Origin: Oscillospiraceae bacterium
Lineage (GTDB): Bacteria > Bacillota > Clostridia > Oscillospirales > Oscillospiraceae
Reading direction: 5' to 3'
DNA length: 23,859 bases
Assembly: GCA_020025675.1 (NCBI GenBank)
Contig: JAHHRS010000035.1
Location: 1-23,859, forward strand
The position numbers and the translations under genes were made by a program. Numbering within the stretch: position 1 is the first letter of the stretch; each line of letters starts with the position of its first letter. Of the stretch, positions 1-8,201 are shown one piece after another. The notes beneath the pieces are model-generated. The model saw only the letters and a program-made list of their open reading frames with translations, had not been told where the DNA came from and did no database searches.

Positions 1-1
1 G

Positions 2-160
2 GACAGCGGCAGCGTTGCCGTGTCCGATGCGGTCAGCGTGACCATGACGCGGATTACCGCTATGAACAATTCCCTTGTCATTGCGGTGGCGGTCATTGTG
101 CCCGTAATCTGTATTGCTGTTGCTGTCTACTTGACACGCCGCAAAAAAATTAGGCGCTAG
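2..160 (+). CDS. C-terminal end of a membrane-anchored protein (partial, 5' end outside window)
   Basis: An open frame enters from the left edge and stops at TAG 158-160, giving the last 52 residues of a protein. The end has a single hydrophobic helix of about 20 residues (SLVIAVAVIVPVICIAVAVY) followed by a strongly basic tail (TRRKKIRR). That is the usual layout of a C-terminal membrane anchor with a cytoplasmic stop-transfer tail, so the missing part is probably extracellular or surface-exposed. The residues before the helix are hydrophilic and rich in Ser, Val and Thr. No domain can be recognised from this much sequence. A hairpin and T-rich stretch follow within 130 bases, so this is the last gene of its transcript. 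Confidence 0.6.
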   Translation, partial: DSGSVAVSDAVSVTMTRITAMNNSLVIAVAVIVPVICIAVAVYLTRRKKIRR

Positions 161-246
161 TTTATTGCAAACAAGAAAGGGACTGTACAAAAAGTCCCTG
201 AAAAGCCCGGCTGCATGAAAGGGTGCACCTTGGCAAAATAATTAAA

Positions 247-304
247 AAACGGCTGCAATGGGGGGTTCCCCAAAGCAGCCGTTTCGTGTTGTGTTTCCTG
301 TTAT
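247..304 (+). terminator. Rho-independent terminator of the upstream partial gene
   Basis: AAACGGCTGC (247-256) pairs with GCAGCCGTTT (275-284). The loop adds a second TGGGG/CCCCA pairing, so the hairpin is long. The downstream flank is T-rich but interrupted. A smaller hairpin, GGGACT (179-184) with AGTCCC (193-198), lies between the stop codon and this one. Confidence 0.65.
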
Positions 305-370
305 TTTGGAGCTGTAATGAAACAAAATTACATTGTTAGCAATTCTACCGCAATATAGCTGAAAAAACCG

Positions 371-657
371 GTGGATATAAACAAGTCTTATGAGGAAGCG
401 AAAAAATCTGCAAAAAGCGCATTAATAACAGTGGTAATATTATTCACTTTGGATTGCTTCAATCCTTTGCGGGACTCCTGATCTTTCTTGCAGCGGTTAT
501 GCCGGTCTTCCGGTCCCGATTTGTCCATTTGCTCAAAGTGAAGTGTTCACTTGCAGACCTATTGGTGACTTACTTGGTATTTTATAACTATCTCACCGTA
601 GCTTTTCCCTTATGTCTTAACAAAATCACTTCCGGTCACGGGACACACCGAAAATAA
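371..657 (+). pseudogene. Probable frameshifted remnant of a small membrane protein
   Basis: From GTG 371 a frame reads into an amphipathic start (NKSYEEAKKSAKSA) and a hydrophobic run ending VVILFTL, then stops at a TGA near 480. The +1 frame continues with another hydrophobic run (GLLQSFAGLLIFLAAVMPVF) and stays open to 657. Restoring one T to the TTT run at about 449-451 would join them into one hydrophobic segment of roughly 30 residues, as expected of a real membrane protein. There is no convincing ribosome site and no family is recognised. Alternatives are a sequencing error in the homopolymer or chance hydrophobicity in two frames. Confidence 0.33.
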
Positions 658-878
658 TTTGCCGCAGTTTAAGGTTTCGGGAACAAAAGTTATGATAGGC
701 GATAGTGCCCCGGTTTAAAGGAAATAGGATATTTTGCGGTTTTCACAAATAAGGGGAATTAACAGCGGTTATGATTGGAAAGTGTTTTATACTACTGGGC
801 GTAAATGTGCTTAAAGCAATGGAATAATTGTTCAAATTTTACTTTATATGAAAATATTGAGGAGTTTATAAAAACTGC
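658..878. other. Intergenic stretch without a recognisable gene
   Basis: AT-rich sequence between the broken membrane-protein frame and the ilvE promoter. I see no terminator, RNA gene or supported reading frame here. The open frame that begins at 805 runs into the T-box leader and is not a gene. Confidence 0.5.
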
Positions 879-906
879 TTGCATTTTAAATTTGCAGTGC
901 TATACT
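879..906 (+). promoter_or_regulatory. Sigma-A-like promoter of the T-box/ilvE transcript
   Basis: TTGCAT (879-884), a 16-base spacer and TATACT (901-906). Predicted transcription start is about 913, which places the whole T-box stem I inside the transcript. No other promoter lies between here and ilvE. Confidence 0.55.
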
Positions 907-912
907 TTAAAA

Positions 913-1186
913 CGAAAACAAAATACCTTGGAAATTCATTGGACGGGAACAAGTAATTTGTGCAGAATTCTTAAGAGAGGCAGTGGTTGGTGTGAACTGC
1001 TGAAGGAAACACGAGATGAAATCATCCCAGAGAAGCGAGCTGAAATTACAGTAAGTGAGCCGGAGTTGAGCCACGTTACAGGTGAAATGCATTGTTGGAT
1101 GCAGAAAGTGCCGGAGTCATATCCGGAATCAAGGTGGTACCACGGTTTACGATCGTCCTTCTATACAGAAGGGCGATTTTTGTTTT
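913..1186 (+). ncRNA. T-box riboswitch leader, probable Ile specifier (AUC)
   Basis: A transcriptional T-box controls ilvE by sensing uncharged tRNA. Stem I shows GGGA (945-948), the AGTA turn (952-955), the conserved AGAG near 974 and an apical part with GTTGGTGTGAA. The return strand has ATC-A (1021-1024) followed by TCCC (1025-1028), which pairs with GGGA. This places ATC in the specifier loop opposite AGTA, so tRNA-Ile is the inferred ligand. The T-box core GGTGGTACCAC lies within 1131-1145 and can form the antiterminator. The competing terminator is TCGTCCTTC (1153-1161) with GAAGGGCGA (1168-1176), followed by TTTTT. The T-box class is very clear; the specifier reading is inferred from the fold. 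Confidence 0.92.
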
Positions 1187-1293
1187 CAAGCAAAATATAA
1201 TATATATGCAGCGTGCCAACACACCAGCAGCGAACTTCAGATACGTAATATGGATATTTTAAGAAAGGAACAACTACAATGGAGGGGAAAACT

Positions 1294-2361
1294 ATGAAAA
1301 TGGAAGTAATTGAAACTTCTCAGAAAAAGGCAAAACCTGAATGGGATCAGAATCTTGGCTTCGGTAAATACTTTACCGACCATATGTTCACAATGGACTG
1401 GACCGAAGAGGAGGGCTGGTGCAATGCTAAAATTGAACCGTACGGCCCGATGGTGCTTGACCCTGCAAGCCTTGTACTCCATTACGCACAGGAGACCTTC
1501 GAGGGCATGAAAGCCTATAAGACCGGCGACGGACGTGTTCTTCTGTTCCGGCCGGAAATGAATGCACGCCGCTTTGCAAATTCCAACCGCCGTCTGTGCA
1601 TGCCCGTTATGAGCGAGGAGATGTTTGTTGAGGCTGTTGCTTCCATAGTCAATTTTGAGAAGGACTGGATTCCTACCGCCGAGGGTACTTCTCTGTACAT
1701 CCGTCCCTTCATGTTTGCCACTGAGGCATCTGTGGGTGTACATCCCAGCAGCAAATATAAATTTGTAATTCTGCTTTCACCTGTTGCAGCTTACTATCCT
1801 GAAGGGGTAAGTCCTGTTAAAATATACGTTGAGGATGAATTCGTCCGCGCCACAAAGGGAGGCACCGGATTTACAAAGTGCGGAGGCAACTATGCAGCCA
1901 GCATTGCAGCACAGGTAAAGGCCCAGGAGCTTGGCTATACTCAGGTTCTCTGGCTGGACGGTGTGGAGCGCAAATATGTTGAAGAAGTCGGAACAATGAA
2001 CGTTATGTTCAAGATTGACGGCAAGATTGTTACCGCTCCCTGCGACGGTACAGTTCTGCCCGGAGTTACCCGCGACTCTATTATTCACCTGCTGAAGCAC
2101 TGGGGCTACCAGGTTGAAGAAAGACATCTGGCAATTGACGAACTAATGCAGGCCGGCCGTGACGGTAAGCTTGAGGAGGCTTTCGGTACAGGTACAGCTG
2201 CTGTCATTTCTCCTGTGGGTGAGCTTAACTACAAGGGCGAGATTGCAGTTATAAACGACTTTAAGACCGGCCAGCTTACCCAGAAGCTGTATGATACACT
2301 GACCGGAATTCAGTGGGGCAATCTGGAAGATCCCTTCGGTTGGACTTACGAAGTAAAATAA
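1294..2361 (+). CDS. ilvE: Branched-chain amino acid aminotransferase
   Basis: A PLP enzyme (fold type IV) that interconverts Ile, Leu and Val with their 2-oxo acids using glutamate/2-oxoglutarate in the cytoplasm. The protein has 355 residues, typical of the eukaryote-like (BCAT1/2) bacterial subgroup. Landmarks are QETFEGMKAY (66-75), LLFRPEMNARRF (83-94), the probable PLP lysine K195 in GFTKCGGNYA, EEVGTMN (230-236) contacting the cofactor, and GTGTAAVISPVG near the C-terminus. Start chosen at ATG 1294 because GGAGGGG (1281-1287) sits 6 bases before it. ATG 1279, five codons upstream and preceded by AAGGAA, is an alternative. The gene stands alone between its T-box and a strong terminator. 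Codon use is GC-rich and regular, suggesting high expression. Confidence 0.95.
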   Translation: MKMEVIETSQKKAKPEWDQNLGFGKYFTDHMFTMDWTEEEGWCNAKIEPYGPMVLDPASLVLHYAQETFEGMKAYKTGDGRVLLFRPEMNARRFANSNRRLCMPVMSEEMFVEAVASIVNFEKDWIPTAEGTSLYIRPFMFATEASVGVHPSSKYKFVILLSPVAAYYPEGVSPVKIYVEDEFVRATKGGTGFTKCGGNYAASIAAQVKAQELGYTQVLWLDGVERKYVEEVGTMNVMFKIDGKIVTAPCDGTVLPGVTRDSIIHLLKHWGYQVEERHLAIDELMQAGRDGKLEEAFGTGTAAVISPVGELNYKGEIAVINDFKTGQLTQKLYDTLTGIQWGNLEDPFGWTYEVK

Positions 2362-2377
2362 TTGTATAAACTTTAGC

Positions 2378-2421
2378 AAAAGCGCAGCAGAGGAGTAATC
2401 CTACTGCTGCGCTTTTGTTTT
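2378..2421 (+). terminator. Terminator after ilvE
   Basis: AAAAGCGCAGCAG (2378-2390) pairs with CTGCTGCGCTTTT (2404-2416), and the loop pairs again as AGGA/TCCT. The T-rich tail TTTTGTTTTG follows. Confidence 0.9.
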
Positions 2422-2573
2422 GCTTGCCGCTGCTGAGTTTTGTTTATTTATTTTAATCCCTGATTCCTTTTAATCATTGCGGGGCAGCGGCAGGAAACGG
2501 ATTCTTTACAGCTTTGCTATAATATGAGATTTTGTGCTTAGTATAAAATTTGCTCCAAGGGTATAAAAAAACA

Positions 2574-2618
2574 TTACATTGACTGTAAGTATCTTTTACG
2601 CAAGGGCTGTGCTATCAT
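2574..2618 (+). promoter_or_regulatory. Candidate Bce-type operator and promoter
   Basis: A perfect palindrome TTACA-N5-TGTAA (2574-2588) lies upstream of a TATCAT -10 candidate (2613-2618) with no good -35. From the predicted start near 2624 the palindrome is centred at about -43, where a response regulator would replace a weak -35. BceR-type regulators are known to bind TNACA/TGTAA inverted repeats with a short spacer, so autoregulation by the regulator gene at 5511 is inferred. An extended -10 (TGCTATAAT, ending 2523) further upstream could give basal transcription. Confidence 0.45.
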
Positions 2619-2647
2619 TTAGATACAAAGTCACAGGAGGTACTCAA

Positions 2648-3415
2648 ATGGAACCGATTTTAAATATAGAAAATTTAAGCAAAGCTTACGGAAATATACC
2701 AAACCAGACAAAAGCTCTTAACGGTATTACGTTTCAGGTAATGGCGGGAGAATTCCTTGGCATTATGGGAAGCAGCGGCTCCGGAAAGTCCACACTGCTA
2801 AACTGCATTGCCACCGTAATAAAACCCAGCGGGGGAAGCATTGTGATGGAGGGTGAAAAACTCAATTCTCTCAGCGGAAAGGCTCTGGCAGATTACAGGG
2901 GCAAAAAAGTGGGCTACCTGTTTCAGAATTTTGAACTGCTGGACAATCTTACCGGACGGGAAAACATTCTGCTTCCCACATCTCTCCACAGTGTACCTGA
3001 AAAAGAGAGTCAGGAGCAGCTTTGTCATCTGGCAGAATATCTGGAAATTACGGATGTTCTGGATAAATTTCCGGCCCAGATGTCAGGCGGTCAGAGACAG
3101 AGGGTTGCAGCTGCAAGAGCCATGATTCTCCACCCAAGAATAATTCTTGCAGATGAACCCACAGGGGCTTTGGACTCCAAAAATGCTAAAAACATAATGG
3201 AAAAGCTTTCCGGACTTAATCGGGATGAGCAGGCAACTATTCTGATGGTGACTCACGACTGCAATGCCGCAAGCTTCTGTAAAAGGATACTGTTCATTCA
3301 GGACGGTGTAATATTCCATGAGCTTCGCCGCGGAGATTTAACACAGAATGACTTTTACGAGCACATTCTGAAAGTTATGGCACAGCTGGGAGGAGGAAGC
3401 TCCAATGTTCTCTGA
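2648..3415 (+). CDS. BceA-like ABC transporter ATPase (antimicrobial-peptide resistance type)
   Basis: Cytoplasmic ATPase subunit of a MacB/BceA-type transporter, 255 residues. Walker A GSSGSGKST (41-49), Q-loop at Q93, signature SGGQRQR (146-152), Walker B ending ADEP with catalytic E170, and the switch His H203 in VTHD are all intact. The start is ATG 2648, with AGGAGG at 2635-2640 seven bases upstream; the frame is open further upstream but that part overlaps the promoter region. The stop overlaps the permease start by 11 bases, so the two are translationally coupled. In this family the transporter both removes peptide antibiotics acting on lipid II cycle intermediates and signals to the histidine kinase. 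The drug recognised here cannot be told from the ATPase. Confidence 0.92.
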   Translation: MEPILNIENLSKAYGNIPNQTKALNGITFQVMAGEFLGIMGSSGSGKSTLLNCIATVIKPSGGSIVMEGEKLNSLSGKALADYRGKKVGYLFQNFELLDNLTGRENILLPTSLHSVPEKESQEQLCHLAEYLEITDVLDKFPAQMSGGQRQRVAAARAMILHPRIILADEPTGALDSKNAKNIMEKLSGLNRDEQATILMVTHDCNAASFCKRILFIQDGVIFHELRRGDLTQNDFYEHILKVMAQLGGGSSNVL

Positions 3416-5492
3416 TTTAATTCTCCGAAACAGCAGGCGGAGCAGAAAGGAAAACGGACTTTTTTTCAGCTCCCTTGTAGTATCCATAGTAGCTTTTTAT
3501 ATAATTCTTTCGATTTCTAATCAGGACGTAATGATTTTTCTGAAAAAAATGGAAAGCGATGCCGTTAACAAGCTGATGCTCTTAATTCCTGTTTTTTACG
3601 TGATGACTTTGGTAATACTGCTGTTTCTTATTTATTTTGCAAGTAATTATCAGCTTCAGCGGCGCAGACATGAGTTCGGCGTGTATTTAATGATGGGTAT
3701 GCGCAGAAGCAAGCTTTTCTCCATGCTCCTTGCGGAGGATTTTGTAAGCAGTGTTTTTGCTCTTGCAATCGGTCTGCCTGTGGCTGTTTTGCTTTCTGAA
3801 ATCATCAGCCTTACTACTGCTAAAATGGTGGGAATGGGTATTATAGGACATAAATTTACCCTGTCCCTTCCTGCAGTGCTCTTTACTGTTATAGGTTTTC
3901 TGACAATTAAACTTTTAGCTTTTTTGATTTTGAGCGGAACCATAAGCAGACAGGAAATAGGCACACTTTTGTCCGATACACCCGACAGTATAAAAAAACA
4001 AAAACCTGCCTTTGTGTACGGCATTGCCGGTGTCTGCGGCATTGTAATGTTAGTGACTGCATATGCAATGGCAATTTGCGGGCTTGCATGGCAGGAAGAT
4101 AAATTGATGCTGATAACCATGCTTTTGGGCATGATCGGGACTATTCTTCTTTTTTATGGAATGCGCGTATTAATCGCAGCGGTTGTTAAAAATTCCAAGG
4201 GAAATAAAAAGCTTCATGTATTTAATTTCCGCCAGATTCAGGAAAATGTTATCCGGCAGTCTACCTCTATTGCAATAAGCTCTCTGCTTATACTGGCGGC
4301 GCTGTGCTTTTTCGGCGCAGGAATAGGAATTTCAGGCACAAGTTCACTAAAACGTGATCATGTACTGGATTATACGTTCCGTGATTACAGCGACATAGCT
4401 CCCCATGAGGTTTTGCCTAAAATACAGAAAGTAATTAAGGAAAACGGGTTGGAAAATCATTTTTCACAGCTGCTTTCCATGGGCATCGGACAAATCAGAA
4501 CTACCGATGAGTACGAAGATGTTTTCACTATGGACACCGTTATAGACACCATAGAGCAGCAGCCTAAATCACAGACTAAGGAAATTATTCTCGACAATCT
4601 GAGCTATACAGACAGGCCGTATTTGATACGTCTGTCTGACTATAATAAACTGCTTGAACTGGCGGGGAGACAAAAGGTAGAACTGAGGGAAAATGAAGCG
4701 GCAGTATATATGGACCCTCAGTATACGAATGGGGAGCAGACCGCGCTTCTCAATAAAATCCTTGCAGATCATCCTCAGGCAAGCCTTGACGGCAGTACAA
4801 TTTATCTGACCGGAGAGGTGCAGTCCACAAAATTAGTGACAGACAGATCAATCACCCTGTCTTTTGCACTGATTTTGCCGGATGAACAGTTTTCCTACTA
4901 TACTCAGGATAAATACAGCGTATATATAAACGGTGTTCTTAATAAGGAAACAGTGGGTAAAATCGGCCTTATGAATGCTATTTCCGCCATGAATGTTCAT
5001 CTGGATGCTCTCAATTTGTCAGAACTTCATCTGGAATATGAAAGCTTTCTTCAGAACATGGGCAGGCAGCTGTTCTTCTCTGTGGCTGCAAGCTATATTA
5101 CAAGCTATCTTGCAATTATATTTCTTGTGGTTTCAAACACTATCTTGGGCGTTCAGTTTTTAATGAGTCAGAGAAGGACAGGCCGCAGATACAGAACACT
5201 GGTGCGTCTTGGCGCAAGCTACGAAACCCTCTGCCGGTCTGCGAGAAAGCAGATTAACTGGTTTATGGGCCTGCCTGTTTTCGTTGCAGCCGTGGGCAGC
5301 CTGTTTGGTGTAAAGGCGCTGTATGCCGGTATTCTTTCGGTAGAAATACGGAACATGCAGGGTAAAATGCTGGTTGTTTCCGGGGCTACTATTTTGCTGC
5401 TGCTTGTGGTAGAATATATTTATATGACCGTTGTAAAGCGCTCCAGTGATAAATATTTGCTCACACTTATTGAACCCCAAAGAGAAGAATAA
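3405..5492 (+). CDS. BceB-like ABC transporter permease
   Basis: Membrane subunit (FtsX/MacB-like, BceB group), 695 residues, close to but somewhat longer than usual for the family. About ten membrane helices are visible: one near residue 21, then paired helices near 55-80, 105-130, 150-175, 205-255 and 285-310, and three at the C-terminus from about 565. A hydrophilic extracellular domain of roughly 240 residues lies between helices 7 and 8, the hallmark of peptide-sensing BceB permeases and the likely ligand-binding part. AGGAGG (3391-3396) lies 8 bases before ATG 3405, inside the ATPase gene. The regulator gene follows after 18 bases, so all four genes form one operon. Confidence 0.9.
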   Translation: MFSDLILRNSRRSRKENGLFFSSLVVSIVAFYIILSISNQDVMIFLKKMESDAVNKLMLLIPVFYVMTLVILLFLIYFASNYQLQRRRHEFGVYLMMGMRRSKLFSMLLAEDFVSSVFALAIGLPVAVLLSEIISLTTAKMVGMGIIGHKFTLSLPAVLFTVIGFLTIKLLAFLILSGTISRQEIGTLLSDTPDSIKKQKPAFVYGIAGVCGIVMLVTAYAMAICGLAWQEDKLMLITMLLGMIGTILLFYGMRVLIAAVVKNSKGNKKLHVFNFRQIQENVIRQSTSIAISSLLILAALCFFGAGIGISGTSSLKRDHVLDYTFRDYSDIAPHEVLPKIQKVIKENGLENHFSQLLSMGIGQIRTTDEYEDVFTMDTVIDTIEQQPKSQTKEIILDNLSYTDRPYLIRLSDYNKLLELAGRQKVELRENEAAVYMDPQYTNGEQTALLNKILADHPQASLDGSTIYLTGEVQSTKLVTDRSITLSFALILPDEQFSYYTQDKYSVYINGVLNKETVGKIGLMNAISAMNVHLDALNLSELHLEYESFLQNMGRQLFFSVAASYITSYLAIIFLVVSNTILGVQFLMSQRRTGRRYRTLVRLGASYETLCRSARKQINWFMGLPVFVAAVGSLFGVKALYAGILSVEIRNMQGKMLVVSGATILLLLVVEYIYMTVVKRSSDKYLLTLIEPQREE

Positions 5493-5510
5493 AAGAAAGG
5501 AGAGTCTGCG

Positions 5511-6188
5511 GTGAAAACAATTGCCGTTGTGGAAGATGAAGCATACATGCGTGAGGAACTGTGCAGTATGCTGGAAAAGGCCGGATATGAGGCTGTGGAA
5601 ATAACCTCGTTTGAAGATGCCGCCCAGCAGCTGACGGAGTTATCTCCCCAGCTTGTAATTTTGGATTTGAATCTTCCCGAAATCAGCGGATTTCAAATCT
5701 GCCGGGAGCTTAAACAGAAAACATCTATACCGGTTTTTGTCTTAACTTCCAGCGACCAAATGCAAGATGAACTGCATGCTCTCAGGCTTGGGGCAGATGA
5801 ATACCAGACAAAACCGTTTAGCAACAAGCGGCTGCTTGCAAGAATATCCAATATTCTGAAACGCTACGAAGGCCGCACAAATCTTCTTGAGGGAGAAGGT
5901 TTTCTGCTGGACCGAGGTACTTATACTCTGTATATTCATAACAGCTCCACGGTGCTCCCTAAAAATCAGGGTAAGCTGTTAGAAATGCTTTTAACCGGCG
6001 GGGAAGAGCCTGTAACGGCGCAGGAGCTTTGCCAAGCCCTTTGGGGTACCACGGAGTTTGTTGATGAAAATGCTTTGCAAGTAAATTTGACGAGACTTAA
6101 AAAGACAATGGCGAACCTTAAAATGGAACAGAAAATAGTGGCTGTACGGGGAATAGGCTATCGTTTGGAAAGGTCCGAAAAACTGTGA
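5511..6188 (+). CDS. OmpR-family response regulator (BceR-like)
   Basis: DNA-binding response regulator of 225 residues. The receiver domain (1-115) has the acidic pocket E8/D9, phospho-acceptor D52 in LVILDLNLPE, T79 and K101 in TKPF. A winged-helix DNA-binding domain occupies about 130-225, ending in the typical VRGIGYRLE. It starts with GTG 5511 preceded by AAAGGAGA. The next gene overlaps by 4 bases. Placed behind an ABC transporter and before a small kinase, it is most likely the regulator of the transporter operon, acting at the palindrome 2574-2588 (inference). Confidence 0.93.
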   Translation: MKTIAVVEDEAYMREELCSMLEKAGYEAVEITSFEDAAQQLTELSPQLVILDLNLPEISGFQICRELKQKTSIPVFVLTSSDQMQDELHALRLGADEYQTKPFSNKRLLARISNILKRYEGRTNLLEGEGFLLDRGTYTLYIHNSSTVLPKNQGKLLEMLLTGGEEPVTAQELCQALWGTTEFVDENALQVNLTRLKKTMANLKMEQKIVAVRGIGYRLERSEKL

Positions 6189-7201
6189 AAAATATTTGGG
6201 AAACGCTGAAAAGATACTCAATGTGGCTGCTTGCTCTCCTGTGTGTGGATGTATTTGCGGCGTTACTGTTATGGCTTTCCGATCTGCAGGCGTTTAAAAC
6301 ACTTTTGGGGCTGATATTGCTATGGAGTCTGATCCTGTTTGCGGCCGTATTGGGTGCTGCAAGTGTGAAGGAGAGAAAAAAGCAAAAGCTCTTTGATGAT
6401 TTTCTTTCCTGTCCGGACGCTGTAAATGAAGAAAAATTATTTTGTGCGGTAAGCGGACAGGAGAGGGAACAGCTTAAAAAACTGACCGCAGTTTTACGGG
6501 AAAATCAAATGAGCCTTAACGAGCTTAATGAAGATTTAAAGGATTATGAAGAATATGTTGAGGGTTGGGCCCATGAAGCCAAAACTCCATTGTCTCTTCT
6601 CACTTTGATTTTGGACAATCGGGCAGACGAAATTCCAAATTCGCTGCAAAACAAGCTGGATTATGTACGCAGCTGTTTTCAGGAGGATATCAGCCAGATG
6701 CTCTACTATGCCAGATTGAAGAGCAGTACAAAGGATTACCGATTTGAGATGCTTGATCTTCGAAATTCTATACAAGAAGTGCTTGAGGATTATGCACAGC
6801 TTCTGGAGGAAAAACATTTCACTGTCCAAAATGACCTGAAAGCGGAAAGGGTTTTTACAGACCGCAGAGGTATTCAGTTTATGCTTGGACAAATTATAAG
6901 CAATGCTGTTAAATACAGCGGCAGCGATCCGAAGATTATTATATCTATGGAGCGAACAGCCGGTGAGAATATTCTCTCCATTGCAGATAACGGAATTGGC
7001 GTTAAAAGCTACGATCTGCCCTATATTTTCCAGAAAGGTTTTACAGGAGATGCTACAGACAGCAGGAAAAAGGCCACCGGTATGGGACTGTATCTGACAA
7101 AAAAGATGGCAGATGACCTTAATTTGAAATTAGATGTAAAATCAGAATGGGGAAGGGGACTTACGATTTATATTTCATTTCCTAAAGTCAATATGCCATA
7201 G
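6185..7201 (+). CDS. Intramembrane-sensing histidine kinase (BceS-like)
   Basis: Sensor kinase of 338 residues. Two membrane helices (about 13-33 and 40-60) are separated by only a few residues, so there is no external sensor domain. Such kinases are known to take their signal from the partner ABC permease. The phospho-acceptor is H130 in WAHEAKTP. The ATPase domain carries the N box (N240 in IISNAVKYS), G1 DNGIG (268-272) and G2 GMGLYL (299-304). It starts with GTG 6185, overlapping the regulator stop (GTGA). It is the last gene of the operon and ends about 12 bases before a strong hairpin. Confidence 0.93.
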   Translation: MKNIWETLKRYSMWLLALLCVDVFAALLLWLSDLQAFKTLLGLILLWSLILFAAVLGAASVKERKKQKLFDDFLSCPDAVNEEKLFCAVSGQEREQLKKLTAVLRENQMSLNELNEDLKDYEEYVEGWAHEAKTPLSLLTLILDNRADEIPNSLQNKLDYVRSCFQEDISQMLYYARLKSSTKDYRFEMLDLRNSIQEVLEDYAQLLEEKHFTVQNDLKAERVFTDRRGIQFMLGQIISNAVKYSGSDPKIIISMERTAGENILSIADNGIGVKSYDLPYIFQKGFTGDATDSRKKATGMGLYLTKKMADDLNLKLDVKSEWGRGLTIYISFPKVNMP

Positions 7202-7213
7202 CAGAATAAAGTA

Positions 7214-7247
7214 AAAGACATGATTTCCCATGAAATCATGTCTTTAA
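7214..7247. terminator. Bidirectional terminator between convergent genes
   Basis: A perfect 14-bp stem, AAAGACATGATTTC (7214-7227) with GAAATCATGTCTTT (7232-7245), around a four-base loop. It serves the kinase gene on the plus strand and the acetyltransferase gene on the minus strand. T-rich flanks exist on both sides, though short. Confidence 0.8.
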
Positions 7248-7249
7248 AT

Positions 7250-7975
7250 TTATCCGACCCAGTAAACAGGGTGCGTATCTATACTTAATCCCAGTTTTTC
7301 CTGCAAAGCAATGGAGGCGGTATTGCCTTTTCTGATGTGACAGTAGGGTAGCTGGCCTTTTTTCAGACAGCTTTTTATAAGCTCAGCCTCTAAAAGCTCC
7401 GCCAGCCCTCTCCTGCGAAACTCCGGCAGAACCTCAAGAAGCCCCATTGCGCCTTCCTGATGAATTCCTGCAAAGCCTGCAAGCTGTCCGTCTATGACTC
7501 CTCCTACCATGCCCTCTGCTATCCTGTCCCGTATATGAACTTCTAATGAACCGGGATTGTGATAATTTTCAAGTACAAATGGCAGGTCAGTTTCTGTTAA
7601 TGGACGCATTTTAATGTTAGGGTGAGAAATCTGGGGAGGAATTGGTTTTAAGTAAAAGGCAGTTATACATTCCATTATTTCCGGATAAACCCCTTCTTCT
7701 ACCAGCCTGTTTGCCAGTGCTTGGTCATCGGTCATAACAAGACCGGTGTTATATAATTGGCTGCATTGAGCCGAAGGTCCCGAGGCATAGCATATGCGGT
7801 ACTGCTCATTTAAAAGTACCAGCGTATCGTCACTTATCTGACACAGTTCTGCGCCTCTGTTAAAGAAGTCCAGCATGTAGCGGCAGCGCTCCGGGGCATT
7901 TTTTACCCAGTTCTCTACAAGCTCTCTTTCTTCACCTGCACTCAGGGGCAATTTTGAAGCCTTATTTTGAAGCAT
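7250..7975 (-). CDS. GNAT-family N-acetyltransferase
   Basis: Cytoplasmic acetyl-CoA-dependent acetyltransferase of 241 residues; the acceptor is unknown. The C-terminal half (from about residue 125) is a GNAT domain: IKMRPLTETDLPF at its start, the acetyl-CoA motif LEVLPEFRRRGLAELLEAEL, and NTASIALQEKLGL in the last helices. The N-terminal 120 residues are a less typical region, as in GNAT/FR47-like proteins with a degenerate first domain. Start chosen at 7975 because GGGAG lies 9 bases upstream; an ATG three codons earlier (7984) touches the ribosome site directly. The gene is single and convergent with the Bce operon. A substrate in resistance or small-molecule acetylation is possible but not shown. 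Confidence 0.8.
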   Translation of the reverse strand: MLQNKASKLPLSAGEERELVENWVKNAPERCRYMLDFFNRGAELCQISDDTLVLLNEQYRICYASGPSAQCSQLYNTGLVMTDDQALANRLVEEGVYPEIMECITAFYLKPIPPQISHPNIKMRPLTETDLPFVLENYHNPGSLEVHIRDRIAEGMVGGVIDGQLAGFAGIHQEGAMGLLEVLPEFRRRGLAELLEAELIKSCLKKGQLPYCHIRKGNTASIALQEKLGLSIDTHPVYWVG

Positions 7976-8007
7976 ATATACCATCTCCCGAAAAACGATT
8001 CTTATTT

Positions 8008-8036
8008 AAAATACCATATTCCGAAGTCAGTGTCCA
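8008..8036 (-). promoter_or_regulatory. Promoter of the acetyltransferase gene
   Basis: On the minus strand TGGACA (8036-8031), a 17-base spacer and TATTTT (8013-8008), about 35 bases before the start codon. Confidence 0.45.
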
Positions 8037-8105
8037 GCCTTTAACCCTTGATTTCGAGTACAGATTTTAGGTGTAAATCAGCGGTTTTTTGCAAATAATG
8101 ACGGA

Positions 8106-8134
8106 TTGACAGCCTTTTCAAACTGTGTTACGAT
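8106..8134 (+). promoter_or_regulatory. Promoter of the purine nucleoside phosphorylase gene
   Basis: Consensus -35 TTGACA (8106-8111), a 17-base spacer and TACGAT (8129-8134). The TTG of the -35 also opens the reading frame, which shows that the longest frame cannot be the true protein start. Confidence 0.65.
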
Positions 8135-8201
8135 TGAAAAACAGAGGCTGCGGTATGAATTTTCTGCAGCCGGTCAGAACATTTTTCGGAGGTTGAACGC
8201 C

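Noticed and set aside
805..1200. Open frame of 131 codons upstream of ilvE
   Set aside because: It lies over the promoter and the whole T-box leader, including the terminator; RNA structure explains the sequence.
8106..8201. N-terminal extension of the nucleoside phosphorylase from TTG 8106
   Set aside because: The TTG is part of the -35 box and the -10 lies inside the extension; ATG 8202 has a good ribosome site and matches the family start.
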